NCBI GenBank assembly: GCA_910588495.1
Contig: CAJUPU010000046.1
Location: forward strand, 1 to 14,814
DNA: 14,814 bases
DNA from: an uncultured Oscillospiraceae bacterium
Lineage (GTDB): Bacteria; Bacillota; Clostridia; Oscillospirales; Oscillospiraceae
Direction of reading: 5' to 3'
Below the pieces are notes generated by a model. It worked only from the letters and a program-made list of their open reading frames with translations. It had not been told where the DNA came from and did not search any database. Position numbers and translations under genes: made by a program. Shown here piece by piece: positions 1-6,456 of this stretch. Every line of letters starts with the position of its first letter. Positions within the stretch are counted from its first letter, which is position 1.

Positions 1-66
1 CAACGCAAAAATCTGTGAGTTTCGGGTGAACGGGAAGCAGAAACGGACGTTCCAAAAATCGAACAT

Positions 67-142
<76 letters not shown>

Positions 143-177
143 AAAGTCTTGAAATCATGAGATTTCAAGACTTTTTT
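143..177 (+). terminator. Rho-independent terminator of the tRNA-Ala gene
   Basis: A perfect 14-bp stem (143-156 with 161-174) closes an ATGA loop and runs into a T tract that continues to 177. It begins at the base after the CCA end, so it ends the tRNA transcript. Confidence 0.93.
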
Positions 178-251
178 ATAAATTTAATACAATATCAACA
201 ATGGTCATAACCTCAAATCCCGTAACAGAAACCGCCAAATGAAGCTCTCGC

Positions 252-294
252 AAGGCCGTGATTTTTCATCCGAAGAATCACGGCCTTTTTTATT
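252..294 (+). terminator. Strong terminator or attenuator just before the first ArdA-like gene
   Basis: A 16-bp stem (252-267 with 272-287, one G-U pair) has an ATCC loop and is followed by TTTTTATTTT. The ribosome binding site of the next gene begins at about 301, so almost nothing separates the terminator from the gene. It may be the terminator of a lost upstream gene, or an attenuator controlling the ArdA-like cluster. I see no convincing promoter between it and the gene. Confidence 0.85.
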
Positions 295-315
295 TTCTCT
301 AAAGGAGTGGCGAAC

Positions 316-1392
316 ATGATCTTCAAAGCGATCCTCAGAAACAACAAGCCGGGATACGGGCAGGTCACCGTTCCCTTCCCGATCCCCGACAGCGAGTACG
401 ACCACACCATCGCCCTGCTGGAGGACATGGACATCGGCTCTCCCACCGCCCAGGACTGCCGGGTGGACGGGCTGGACGGTTCGTACCCCATTCTCGACCA
501 GCTGGTGACCCAAACCGTCAATGTGGACGAGCTGGACTACCTGGCCAAACGGTTGGACAGCTTCTGCCAGGGTGAAATCGAAAAATTCCAGGCCATGGCC
601 TCCAAGCTGTGCCTGTCCGACATCAAAGACTTCATCAACCTCACCTTCTGCTGCCAGCAGGCAACCGTGATCACCGATTTTACTGACCTGGAACGCATCG
701 GCAAAGACCATGCCTTGACGGTCTGCGGTGATTCAATGTCGATGGAGATGATCGAACGGGTAGGTGGCCGGACAGTGGCTCTCGACCTGATCCAAAGAGG
801 CATTGGGGTGGTCACCCCCTATGGCGTCGTGTACGACAACGGCATGAAGCTGGAGCCGCTCTACGATGGACGGTATTTCCCGGCATATCTCTATGGGTTG
901 CCCCAGTTGGGAATCGAGATCAAGGCCGGGCAGGATGGCACGGCTGCGGGATTCCTCTGTCTTCCCTGTTCGGACAAGCAGGTCCAGCGGACGCTGGAGC
1001 GGGCAGGAAGCGGCGGTCAGGGCTTTCATATGGAGGTCACCATGGACAGCCTGCCCCAACAGGTGTCTTCGGTGATCAGCCTGACCCGCGATGGTCTTGA
1101 CGAGCTCAACGCGCTGTGCCGGGCCATTGCGCCCCTGAACGCGGAGCAAAGGGAAAAGCTGGACGCGGTGGTTCTGCTGGCCCGGCCTGAGTGTGCCAGC
1201 GAGGTGTGCCAGCTGGCGGAAAACCTGGACCAGTTTGACTTCGTTCCCAAATCGGACAGACCGGAGGCGGACAGCGCCCTCACCGAACTGGGTTACGTGG
1301 CCTACCACGGCAGCCTGACACTGGAGGAGTTGATGATGGAGAATCCCGCGGAGCAGTACCAACAGGAGCAAGAAATGGGAGGGATGGCGTGA
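316..1392 (+). CDS. ArdA-like antirestriction protein (first of two)
   Basis: This 358-aa acidic protein resembles the ArdA-like antirestriction proteins of clostridial integrative elements. ArdA proteins mimic DNA and block type I restriction enzymes when an element enters a new cell. The family call rests on the N-terminal pattern (FPIPDSEYDH near residue 21, then VNVDELDYLAKRLDSF near 68-83) and on the long, Asp/Glu-rich sequence without membrane segments. The protein seems to hold two copies of one module: residues about 68-134 and about 255-325 share the pattern of a DEL..LA helix, a second amphipathic helix and an acidic stretch. ATG 316 is chosen because AAAGGAG at 301-307 sits 8 nt before it; GTG 307 would overlap that site. 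The stop overlaps the next gene's start (TGATG). Antirestriction activity is inferred from the family, not shown here. Confidence 0.75.
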   Translation: MIFKAILRNNKPGYGQVTVPFPIPDSEYDHTIALLEDMDIGSPTAQDCRVDGLDGSYPILDQLVTQTVNVDELDYLAKRLDSFCQGEIEKFQAMASKLCLSDIKDFINLTFCCQQATVITDFTDLERIGKDHALTVCGDSMSMEMIERVGGRTVALDLIQRGIGVVTPYGVVYDNGMKLEPLYDGRYFPAYLYGLPQLGIEIKAGQDGTAAGFLCLPCSDKQVQRTLERAGSGGQGFHMEVTMDSLPQQVSSVISLTRDGLDELNALCRAIAPLNAEQREKLDAVVLLARPECASEVCQLAENLDQFDFVPKSDRPEADSALTELGYVAYHGSLTLEELMMENPAEQYQQEQEMGGMA

Positions 1393-2495
1393 TGGATATC
1401 TTCATTTCCAGGGGAGCGCAGGATCCTGAAGTCCGTATCCCCTTTCCTGCTGAGCCGGACATAGTATGGCCTATGCTTCGTGAGCTTGACGAATACTGCG
1501 CCAGCAACGATCCTGCCAGGATCGCAGGCACCTCCGCCCTGGTTCCAAACCTCACTCAATACATCAGCTGTGCGGATGTGGAGGATGCCGTCGATATCCG
1601 TAAGCTGAATGAACTGGCGGAGCTGGTGGACGGCATGAGCTCAGAAGAACAGAACATTTTTGCCGGTGCGCTGGACGCTGAGAGCGTCAACGGCCTGGAT
1701 GATGTCCTCCGCATTGCCTCCAACCTGGGCCAGTACGAGTTCATCGAGGGTGTCACCTCAGACAAGGAGCTGGGCGGCTGGCTGGTGGAGCATGGACAGG
1801 CCGGGGTGGAGTTCCCCGAGGCGGTGCGGCCCTACTTGGACTACGCTGGGATCGGTGCAGAGCATTACGCCAGCCACGGCGGGGCGTACACGCCCAACGG
1901 CTATGTGAAGCGCCGGATGGTCGAGCAGGAACAGGCCGTGGAACCCAAGTCCAAATTCTCGCTCACCCTGACCTCCCCCACCGGCTCCATCTGCCTGGAT
2001 CTGCCCGCCTTTCAGGATGATCTGGAGCAGGCAAAAAGGGTGCTGGATCTGGACAGCTTGGACAGTGCTGCCATTGTGGATGTGGAGATCGGCTATCCCT
2101 GGGCCGATCTGCTTGATATGGATTCCATTACGCTGCATGATGCCCATATCTTGGCCAAATGTGTTCGGGAAATGACGGATCGGGAATTGAAGGTGTTCGG
2201 CGCGGTCTTGGAGATAGAGGCGCCCAACTCCTTCTCTGATGCCAACATCACCGCAATGTATCTTGACGATTATGAACTGGTGGAGGACAGCGAAAGGGAG
2301 TATGGCATGGAAGCCCTGCGTTACGCGGGAGCGGGGGATGAACTTCTGGAAATACTGGACGGCTTTACCGATTTTGATACCCTGGGCCGATCGGAGATGG
2401 AGCAGGACGGCGTTCGGGAAACCTCTTATGGGTCGGTCAAGCGCCTCAGCGCCCCCTGGCCTCAGCAGGCAGAGCAGGGCCAAACGATGTACTGA
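1392..2495 (+). CDS. ArdA-like antirestriction protein with an internal duplication (second of two)
   Basis: A 367-aa, strongly acidic protein related to the preceding one. Two copies of the same module are visible: residues about 66-135 (KLNELAELVDGM, EEQNIFAGALD, LGQYEFIEG) and about 244-310 (DAHILAKCVREM, ELKVFGAVLEI, LDDYELVED). Each is followed by a short YGxVKR-like motif (GYVKR near 170, YGSVKR near 346). The start is ATG 1392, overlapping the previous stop as TGATG, with GGGAGG at 1378-1383 as ribosome binding site; GTG 1389 is a less well-spaced alternative. The overlap implies translational coupling of the pair. The likely role is DNA mimicry against restriction during element transfer. 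The duplication supports a four-module array across the two genes. Exact biochemical function is unproven. Confidence 0.68.
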   Translation: MDIFISRGAQDPEVRIPFPAEPDIVWPMLRELDEYCASNDPARIAGTSALVPNLTQYISCADVEDAVDIRKLNELAELVDGMSSEEQNIFAGALDAESVNGLDDVLRIASNLGQYEFIEGVTSDKELGGWLVEHGQAGVEFPEAVRPYLDYAGIGAEHYASHGGAYTPNGYVKRRMVEQEQAVEPKSKFSLTLTSPTGSICLDLPAFQDDLEQAKRVLDLDSLDSAAIVDVEIGYPWADLLDMDSITLHDAHILAKCVREMTDRELKVFGAVLEIEAPNSFSDANITAMYLDDYELVEDSEREYGMEALRYAGAGDELLEILDGFTDFDTLGRSEMEQDGVRETSYGSVKRLSAPWPQQAEQGQTMY

Positions 2496-2529
2496 AAACC
2501 GCCAACCGCAACAGAAAAGGAGCGATACA

Positions 2530-3342
2530 ATGACAGTTGATATGTTCAGGGATGAAATGCAGCACGCCCAACTGTTCGGCAAACCCGTGCTCGCCACCAA
2601 CTGGCTGATCCCCCGGGAAACGGTGCCGGACGGGTGGTATTGCTACGATATGCGGGGGACGGGCAGCGACCCCGGCGCCCACGCCGCACTGGTGGACTAC
2701 ACCAGCTATGACCACAGCGGCACAGTCCTCTCCCCCAAGCCGCTGAAGCGGCCCGCCACCAAGGCCAGACGGATCGGCAAGGGGGACTATCTCCTCCACG
2801 GCGAAACCATGGACCTGGAGACGTTCTGCGAGGAGTACGGGCTGGATGTACCGGACAACCCCATCAAGTTTGAAATGCGCCCCGCTTCGCCCGATGAAGC
2901 GGGGCTTTTTTACGCCCTGCCGCCCGGGAAAGACGAGGAGCTGGCAGCGATCGGCCACCTTCGCATCGACCTTGGGCGCGATGGCGACGAGTTCTGGCAC
3001 ACCTGGTGGCCGCAGGGTCCGGAGGGGCTGAACACCCCGGAGTTCAAGGATGAGCTGGGCCAGGTGGTGGATCAGCTGCGCCGGGGCGTGCTGAAAGACT
3101 TTTCCACCATGCTCCGCCTGTGCCATCTCAACGGCGGCGAGATCGCGGGCGGCATCGCCGCCCAGAACTACGGCTTCGTGCTGGAGACGGAACGGTACCG
3201 CTACTGCCTGCGCTGCAACCCGGTACGCGGGGACTATCAGGCATACCTGACCTGCTTCGATCTGCGCCAGCAAGAGCTGAACCAGGCTCAGAAACAGAGG
3301 CCGGAGCAAGACAGCGGCCTGGTGCTGGGCGGCATGGGCTGA
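2530..3342 (+). CDS. LPD28-type mobile-element protein
   Basis: A 270-aa soluble protein. Residues about 11-105 match my recollection of the LPD28 (large polyvalent protein-associated) domain, with GKPVLATNWLIPRETVPDGW, the motif CYDMRGTGSDPG, and an HSGTVLSPKPL stretch. A second, unnamed domain (about 112-255) contains FWHTWWPQG, LNTPEFKDEL and NYGFVLETERYRYCLRCNP, a combination found with LPD28 in clostridial integrative elements. The biochemical role is unknown; LPD domains were described in large polyvalent proteins of mobile elements. ATG 2530 is chosen because AAAAGGAG ends 7 nt before it. The open frame runs further upstream, but only through coding sequence of the preceding gene. It sits 34 nt after the second ArdA-like gene and is probably co-transcribed. 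A terminator-like hairpin lies inside the gene at the boundary between the two domains. Confidence 0.72.
   Translation: MTVDMFRDEMQHAQLFGKPVLATNWLIPRETVPDGWYCYDMRGTGSDPGAHAALVDYTSYDHSGTVLSPKPLKRPATKARRIGKGDYLLHGETMDLETFCEEYGLDVPDNPIKFEMRPASPDEAGLFYALPPGKDEELAAIGHLRIDLGRDGDEFWHTWWPQGPEGLNTPEFKDELGQVVDQLRRGVLKDFSTMLRLCHLNGGEIAGGIAAQNYGFVLETERYRYCLRCNPVRGDYQAYLTCFDLRQQELNQAQKQRPEQDSGLVLGGMG
2879..2911 (+). terminator. Terminator-like hairpin inside the LPD28 gene
   Basis: Inside the coding frame there is a perfect 10-bp GC-rich stem (2879-2888 with 2896-2905), a 7-nt loop, and six consecutive T (2906-2911). It has every feature of an intrinsic terminator while encoding RPASPDEAGLFY. Active translation would mask it; untranslated or slowly translated transcripts would be expected to end here. 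Confidence 0.6.
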
Positions 3343-3375
3343 ACCTACACATCAAAATGGAAAGGAAGCAGAGCG

Positions 3376-3762
3376 ATGAACGACAAGTTTTTCCTTGAAT
3401 TGGCCCGCCGCCTGAAGCGGGAGGGCATCGACACCGGGCCGGTGGAGAAGGAGCGCCTGCCGGTGTTGGCGGACAGACGGGCGGCTGTGCTGGTCATGCC
3501 CCGCGGCACCGTTACCTTCAACGCCGACGTGGAGCGTGGCCCGGAGGCGGAGAGCGTCTACGATCTCACGTTCAGGCTGAGCCGGGAGGTCTATGAATAC
3601 ACCAAGGCCATGGCCGCCGCGCCGCAGCTCAAGGCAGATGCTCTCCACGAGGACGTCAGGTTGCTGGCGGAGTTCAACGGGTGTCCGCCACCCGTTCCTA
3701 TCCCAGCCTGGCGGGGCTGTGCAAGGAACGTGGGTTCTCCATCAATAAGCTGGCGAGGATGA
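3376..3762 (+). pseudogene. Truncated mobile-element hypothetical gene
   Basis: The frame encodes 128 aa, of which the first ~102 look like a real element protein: MNDKFFLELARRLKREGID at the start, a VLVMPRGTVTFNA strand, then EVYEYTKAMAAAPQLKADAL and LLAEFNG. From about base 3680 the residues (CPPPVPIPAWRG and on) are an out-of-frame reading of the helix-turn-helix gene that begins there. The natural continuation expected after LLAEFNG in related clostridial proteins is absent. I therefore read it as a gene cut off by a deletion that joined it to the next gene. A good ribosome binding site (AAGGAAG, 3362-3368) precedes ATG 3376, so the truncated product is probably still made. Function unknown. 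Confidence 0.6.
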
Positions 3763-3938
3763 GCAACGTCAGGCAATCCACGATCGACAACATCATGCAC
3801 GGTGCGTCCAGGAATCCCGGTATTCAAACGCTGCACAAAATTGCTCTGACTTTCAACATGACGCTCTCAGAGTTCCTTGACTATCCTGAGTTGAATGAGT
3901 TTTCTTTCGACGATAATTCGCCTGATGATGAAGAATAA
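3681..3938 (+). CDS. Small XRE-family helix-turn-helix DNA-binding protein
   Basis: This 85-aa protein is a single Cro/CI-type helix-turn-helix domain: LAGLCKERGFSINKLARMSN forms the first helices, VRQSTIDNIMHGASRNPGI the recognition helix and turn, and IQTLHKIALTFNMTLSEFLD the final helix. It has an acidic tail ending DDNSPDDEE. It is probably a transcriptional regulator of the element, binding DNA as a dimer. The start is GTG 3681, with GGCGGAG (3667-3672) as a plausible ribosome binding site. Both signals lie inside the truncated upstream gene, in a different frame, with 82 nt of overlap. The original start codon may have been lost in the same deletion, so the N-terminal few residues are uncertain. 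The helix-turn-helix fold itself is clear. Confidence 0.82.
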   Translation: MSATRSYPSLAGLCKERGFSINKLARMSNVRQSTIDNIMHGASRNPGIQTLHKIALTFNMTLSEFLDYPELNEFSFDDNSPDDEE

Positions 3939-4041
3939 AAACGGCTCCACCAGAAGGGCTACCCCGCATAAGGACAACAACAAGATCACCGTCCAGAGCA
4001 TAACAAAATGCGGCAACCAAAACGGCTACACCCCACAAGGA
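3938..4041 (+). repeat. Degenerate direct repeat in non-coding DNA after the HTH gene
   Basis: Two copies of AAAACGGCTNCACC lie 81 nt apart (3938-3951 and 4019-4032, 13 of 14 bases equal). A second pair, 3958-3974 and 4025-4041, matches at 14 of 17 bases (GCTAC..CC..A.AAGGA). The stretch 3939-4283 contains no gene I can support. Short frames on either strand have no family resemblance and run through the terminator dyad. Its role (end of element, transfer origin or regulatory RNA) is not shown by the sequence. Confidence 0.5.
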
Positions 4042-4082
4042 TGCAAAGTGAAGCGGGACAGTAAGGCAGTACGGGCCAAACG

Positions 4083-4131
4083 AAAACAGAAGCGTCAGAA
4101 GAAAGTGCTTTCTTCTGACGCTTCTGTTTTT
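4083..4131 (+). terminator. Perfect 23-bp dyad, bidirectional terminator between convergent units
   Basis: Bases 4083-4105 are the exact reverse complement of 4108-4130. The + strand ends in five T and the - strand in four T, so transcripts from both sides could stop here. It lies between the element remnant on the + strand and glmS on the - strand. No other terminator for glmS is visible in the 150 bases between. Confidence 0.88.
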
Positions 4132-4283
4132 CTGGGGCAGAGATAGATAACTTTTTCGCAAAAACCGAGTATTCTCAAAACAAGAAAAATATCTGTTGCA
4201 CTGATTTTGAGTCGGTTGAACAGCTTTGCCCAAACAGAATCATGGGGTTTCAGCCAAAATCGTTATGGCCACTCTCCATCGGC

Positions 4284-6152
4284 CTACTCTACCGTGACGC
4301 TTTTCGCCAGATTCCTGGGCTTATCCACGTCCAATCCCCGGGCCACGCTGGTGTAGTACCCCAGTAGCTGGAGGGGGACTATCGCCAGCAGTCCGGTGAA
4401 GCAAGGGGCCGTTTTAGGGATGTAGACGGTGAAATCCGCCGTGTCCTCTATGCTGTAGTGCCCATAACAGGTCAGCCCCATAAGGTACCCCCCCCGGGCC
4501 TTGCACTCCGCCATATTGCTGATGGTTTTCTCGTACAGATCGCTCTGGGTGAGCACGCCGATCACCAGGGTGTTGTTCTCCACCAGGCTGATGGTGCCGT
4601 GCTTCAGCTCCCCCGCGGCGTAGGCCTCGCTGTGGATATAGCTGATCTCCTTCATTTTCAGGCTGCCCTCCAGGCTGGCGGCGTAATCCGCTCCCCGGCC
4701 CAGGAAGAAGATGTCCCGGGCGTTGGCGAACTTGGCGGCGAACCACTGGATGCGGCCCTTGTCCTCCAGCACGCGGGCGATCTTGTCCGGCAGGGCGGCC
4801 AGCTCTTCAATGTATCCCGTATACTCGTCCTCCGTGAATTTCCCCCGCACCTGGGCCAGCTGCACCGCCAGGGCGTACATGGCCATGAGCTGGGCACTGT
4901 AGGCTTTGGTGGTGGCCACGGCGATCTCCGGCCCCGCCAGGGTGTAGAGCACACTGTCCGACTCCCGGGCGATGGTGGAGCCTACCACGTTTACCACCGC
5001 CAGCGTCCGCGCCCCCCGCCGCTTCGCCTCCCGCAGGGCGGCCAACGTGTCCGCTGTCTCCCCGGACTGGGAGATGACGATGACTAAGGCGTTCTCGTCC
5101 AGCAGCAGTCTGCGGTAGCGAAACTCGGAGGCCAGCTCCACCCGGACGGGGACCTCCGCCAGCTCCTCCAGGACGTACTGGGCCGCCACCCCCACATGCC
5201 AGGCGGAGCCGCAGGCCGCGATATGGATGGACGAGATGGACTGGAGGACCTCCTCCGTCAGCCCCGCCCCGGACAGGTCGATCCGCCCGTCCTTCAGCAG
5301 ACTGTTCAGGGTGTCCCGCACGGCGGCGGGCTGCTCATGGATCTCTTTGAGCATGAAGTGCTGGTATCCGCCCTTTTCCGCCGCCTGGGCGTCCCAGGTG
5401 ATCTCGGTCAGGGGGAGCTCCACCTCGTCTCCATTGAGGTCGTAAAAATGGATCTCCCCCGGGCTGAGTCTTGCCGCCTGCTGATTGCCGATGTAGTATA
5501 CATTTCGCGTGTCGTTCAGGATGGCGGGCACATCGGAGGCCAGATAGGTCTCCCCCTCCGCCACGCCGAGGATCATGGGTGAGTCCTTCCGCGCGGCGAA
5601 GATCTCGCCGGGATAGTCCTGAAACATCAGCGCCAGGGCATAGGACCCCTGTATCCGCACCATGGCCCGGGTGAGGGCGTCCACAGGGCCCAGCTTGTAT
5701 TTTTTGTAGTAGTAGTCCACCAGCTTCACCGCCGTTTCGGTGTCGGTGTCTGAATAAAAGGTGTAGCCGTGGCGTTCCAGCTTGGCTTTCAGCTCGGAGC
5801 AGTTCTCGATGATCCCGTTGTGGACCCCCACCACCTGAGACTCCACCGCGTCGGAGCCGGAGCTCACACCGCTGCCGCTGACGTGGGGGTGGGCGTTGAT
5901 GAGGCTGGGAGCGCCGTGGGTGGCCCAGCGGGTGTGTCCAATGCCGCAGCAGCCGGCAAGGGCCGCGCCGCCGTCTGTTTTCTCAGCCAGATTGCGCAGC
6001 TTGCCCACGGCCTTCACCACCTGGGCCGGCTCATCACCGTCCCGGACGGCCAGGCCCGCCGAGTCATAGCCCCGGTATTCCAGCTTGGCCAGCCCGTCCA
6101 GCAAAATGGGGGCGGCCCGCCGCCGCCCGGTAAAGCCTACGATCCCGCACAT
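4284..6152 (-). CDS. glmS: Glutamine--fructose-6-phosphate aminotransferase (isomerizing)
   Basis: GlmS makes glucosamine-6-phosphate from fructose-6-phosphate and glutamine, the entry step to UDP-GlcNAc, peptidoglycan and other amino sugars; it is cytosolic. The 622-aa product has a class II glutamine amidotransferase domain (1-~240): Cys2 becomes the N-terminal nucleophile after Met removal (CGIVGF), with RGYDSAGL at 27-34, GHTRWATHG at 72-80 and HNGIIEN at 111-117. Two SIS sugar-isomerase domains follow (about 308-435 and 478-610), with SQSGETADTL at 361-370, TTKAYSAQ at 414-421, LEGSLKMKEISYIHSEA around 494-510, and the family's C-terminal LAKSVTVE. A start at ATG 6152 places Cys correctly and has GGAGGGAG 8 nt upstream. 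A short insertion (about 93-106) accounts for the length slightly above the usual 600-610. It is transcribed divergently from glnA. Confidence 0.98.
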   Translation of the reverse strand: MCGIVGFTGRRRAAPILLDGLAKLEYRGYDSAGLAVRDGDEPAQVVKAVGKLRNLAEKTDGGAALAGCCGIGHTRWATHGAPSLINAHPHVSGSGVSSGSDAVESQVVGVHNGIIENCSELKAKLERHGYTFYSDTDTETAVKLVDYYYKKYKLGPVDALTRAMVRIQGSYALALMFQDYPGEIFAARKDSPMILGVAEGETYLASDVPAILNDTRNVYYIGNQQAARLSPGEIHFYDLNGDEVELPLTEITWDAQAAEKGGYQHFMLKEIHEQPAAVRDTLNSLLKDGRIDLSGAGLTEEVLQSISSIHIAACGSAWHVGVAAQYVLEELAEVPVRVELASEFRYRRLLLDENALVIVISQSGETADTLAALREAKRRGARTLAVVNVVGSTIARESDSVLYTLAGPEIAVATTKAYSAQLMAMYALAVQLAQVRGKFTEDEYTGYIEELAALPDKIARVLEDKGRIQWFAAKFANARDIFFLGRGADYAASLEGSLKMKEISYIHSEAYAAGELKHGTISLVENNTLVIGVLTQSDLYEKTISNMAECKARGGYLMGLTCYGHYSIEDTADFTVYIPKTAPCFTGLLAIVPLQLLGYYTSVARGLDVDKPRNLAKSVTVE

Positions 6153-6187
6153 GATATGCACTCCCTCCGTCGGATCTGTTGTGTTCC

Positions 6188-6216
6188 ATTATATTCCCAT
6201 CGCATTCCGCTGTCAA
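6188..6216 (-). promoter_or_regulatory. Consensus sigma-A promoter of glmS
   Basis: Read on the - strand, TTGACA (6216-6211) and TATAAT (6193-6188) are separated by exactly 17 nt, a perfect match to the sigma-A consensus. Transcription should begin near 6181, giving a leader of about 30 nt. That leaves no room for the glmS ribozyme found before glmS in many Firmicutes. Confidence 0.9.
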
Positions 6217-6255
6217 TTGGTTCGCCTTCAAAACTGCAAGATTAAAATATTAAAC

Positions 6256-6331
6256 TTGCATATAAAGGGGGGTGCTGTTGTGCCACATCCTTGTAATATG
6301 CAATAAAATATATTTAGATTGCAAATATTGT
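6256..6331. promoter_or_regulatory. AT-rich segment with TTGCATAT inverted repeats between glmS and glnA
   Basis: TTGCATAT (6256-6263) and its reverse complement ATATGCAA (6296-6303) form a dyad with a 32-nt spacer. A further TTGCAAAT copy lies at 6320-6327, just before the glnA -35 box. The segment is much richer in A/T than its surroundings and sits upstream of both divergent promoters. It may be an operator or upstream activating element, but I recognise no known nitrogen-regulator site in it. Confidence 0.35.
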
Positions 6332-6332
6332 C

Positions 6333-6361
6333 TTGACTTTCCTGCTTCTACCGGCTATACT
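6333..6361 (+). promoter_or_regulatory. Sigma-A promoter of glnA
   Basis: TTGACT (6333-6338) and TATACT (6356-6361) are spaced by 17 nt. Start is expected near 6366-6369, giving a leader of about 90 nt before glnA. The -10 context GCTATACT is identical to that of the amtB promoter at 14528-14556. Confidence 0.87.
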
Positions 6362-6368
6362 GGCCATA

Positions 6369-6392
6369 GTTCAGGCGTGAACAACGGCGTTC
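6369..6392 (+). promoter_or_regulatory. Candidate ANTAR-target hairpin in the glnA leader
   Basis: GAAC (6379-6382) pairs with GTTC (6389-6392) around the hexaloop AACGGC, which has the A1 and G4 bases required by ANTAR proteins. An upstream alternative, GTTC-AGGCGT-GAAC (6369-6382), uses the same GAAC strand, so the two cannot form together. The 3' strand of the A1/G4 hairpin is also the first arm of the following terminator-like stem, as expected for antitermination. The family's usual two separate hairpins are not both clear here. Confidence 0.5.
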
Positions 6393-6427
6393 CGACCCGG
6401 AAGGGGGAGGAGCGCCGATTTCTATTT
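6386..6427 (+). terminator. Terminator-like hairpin in the glnA leader (attenuator)
   Basis: GGCGTTCC (6386-6393) pairs with GGAGCGCC (6409-6416), with one G-U pair. An inner CCC/GGG stem caps it with GGAA. It is followed by GATTTCTATTT, a broken T tract. The first arm overlaps the loop and 3' strand of the A1/G4 hairpin, so the two structures exclude each other. Confidence 0.5.
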
Positions 6428-6456
6428 CGCGGGGAAACAGAAAGGGGATCTCATTT

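Noticed and set aside
201..242. 13-codon frame before the first ArdA-like gene as an attenuation leader peptide
   Set aside because: There is no ribosome binding site upstream and no regulatory codon run.
3895..4233. Short frames on both strands after the HTH gene
   Set aside because: They overlap each other and the terminator dyad, lack ribosome binding sites and have no recognisable domain.
6409..6440. glmS-ribozyme-like AGCGCC core on the + strand before glnA
   Set aside because: It is on the wrong strand for glmS, lacks the rest of the ribozyme, and is explained as the 3' arm of the leader terminator hairpin.
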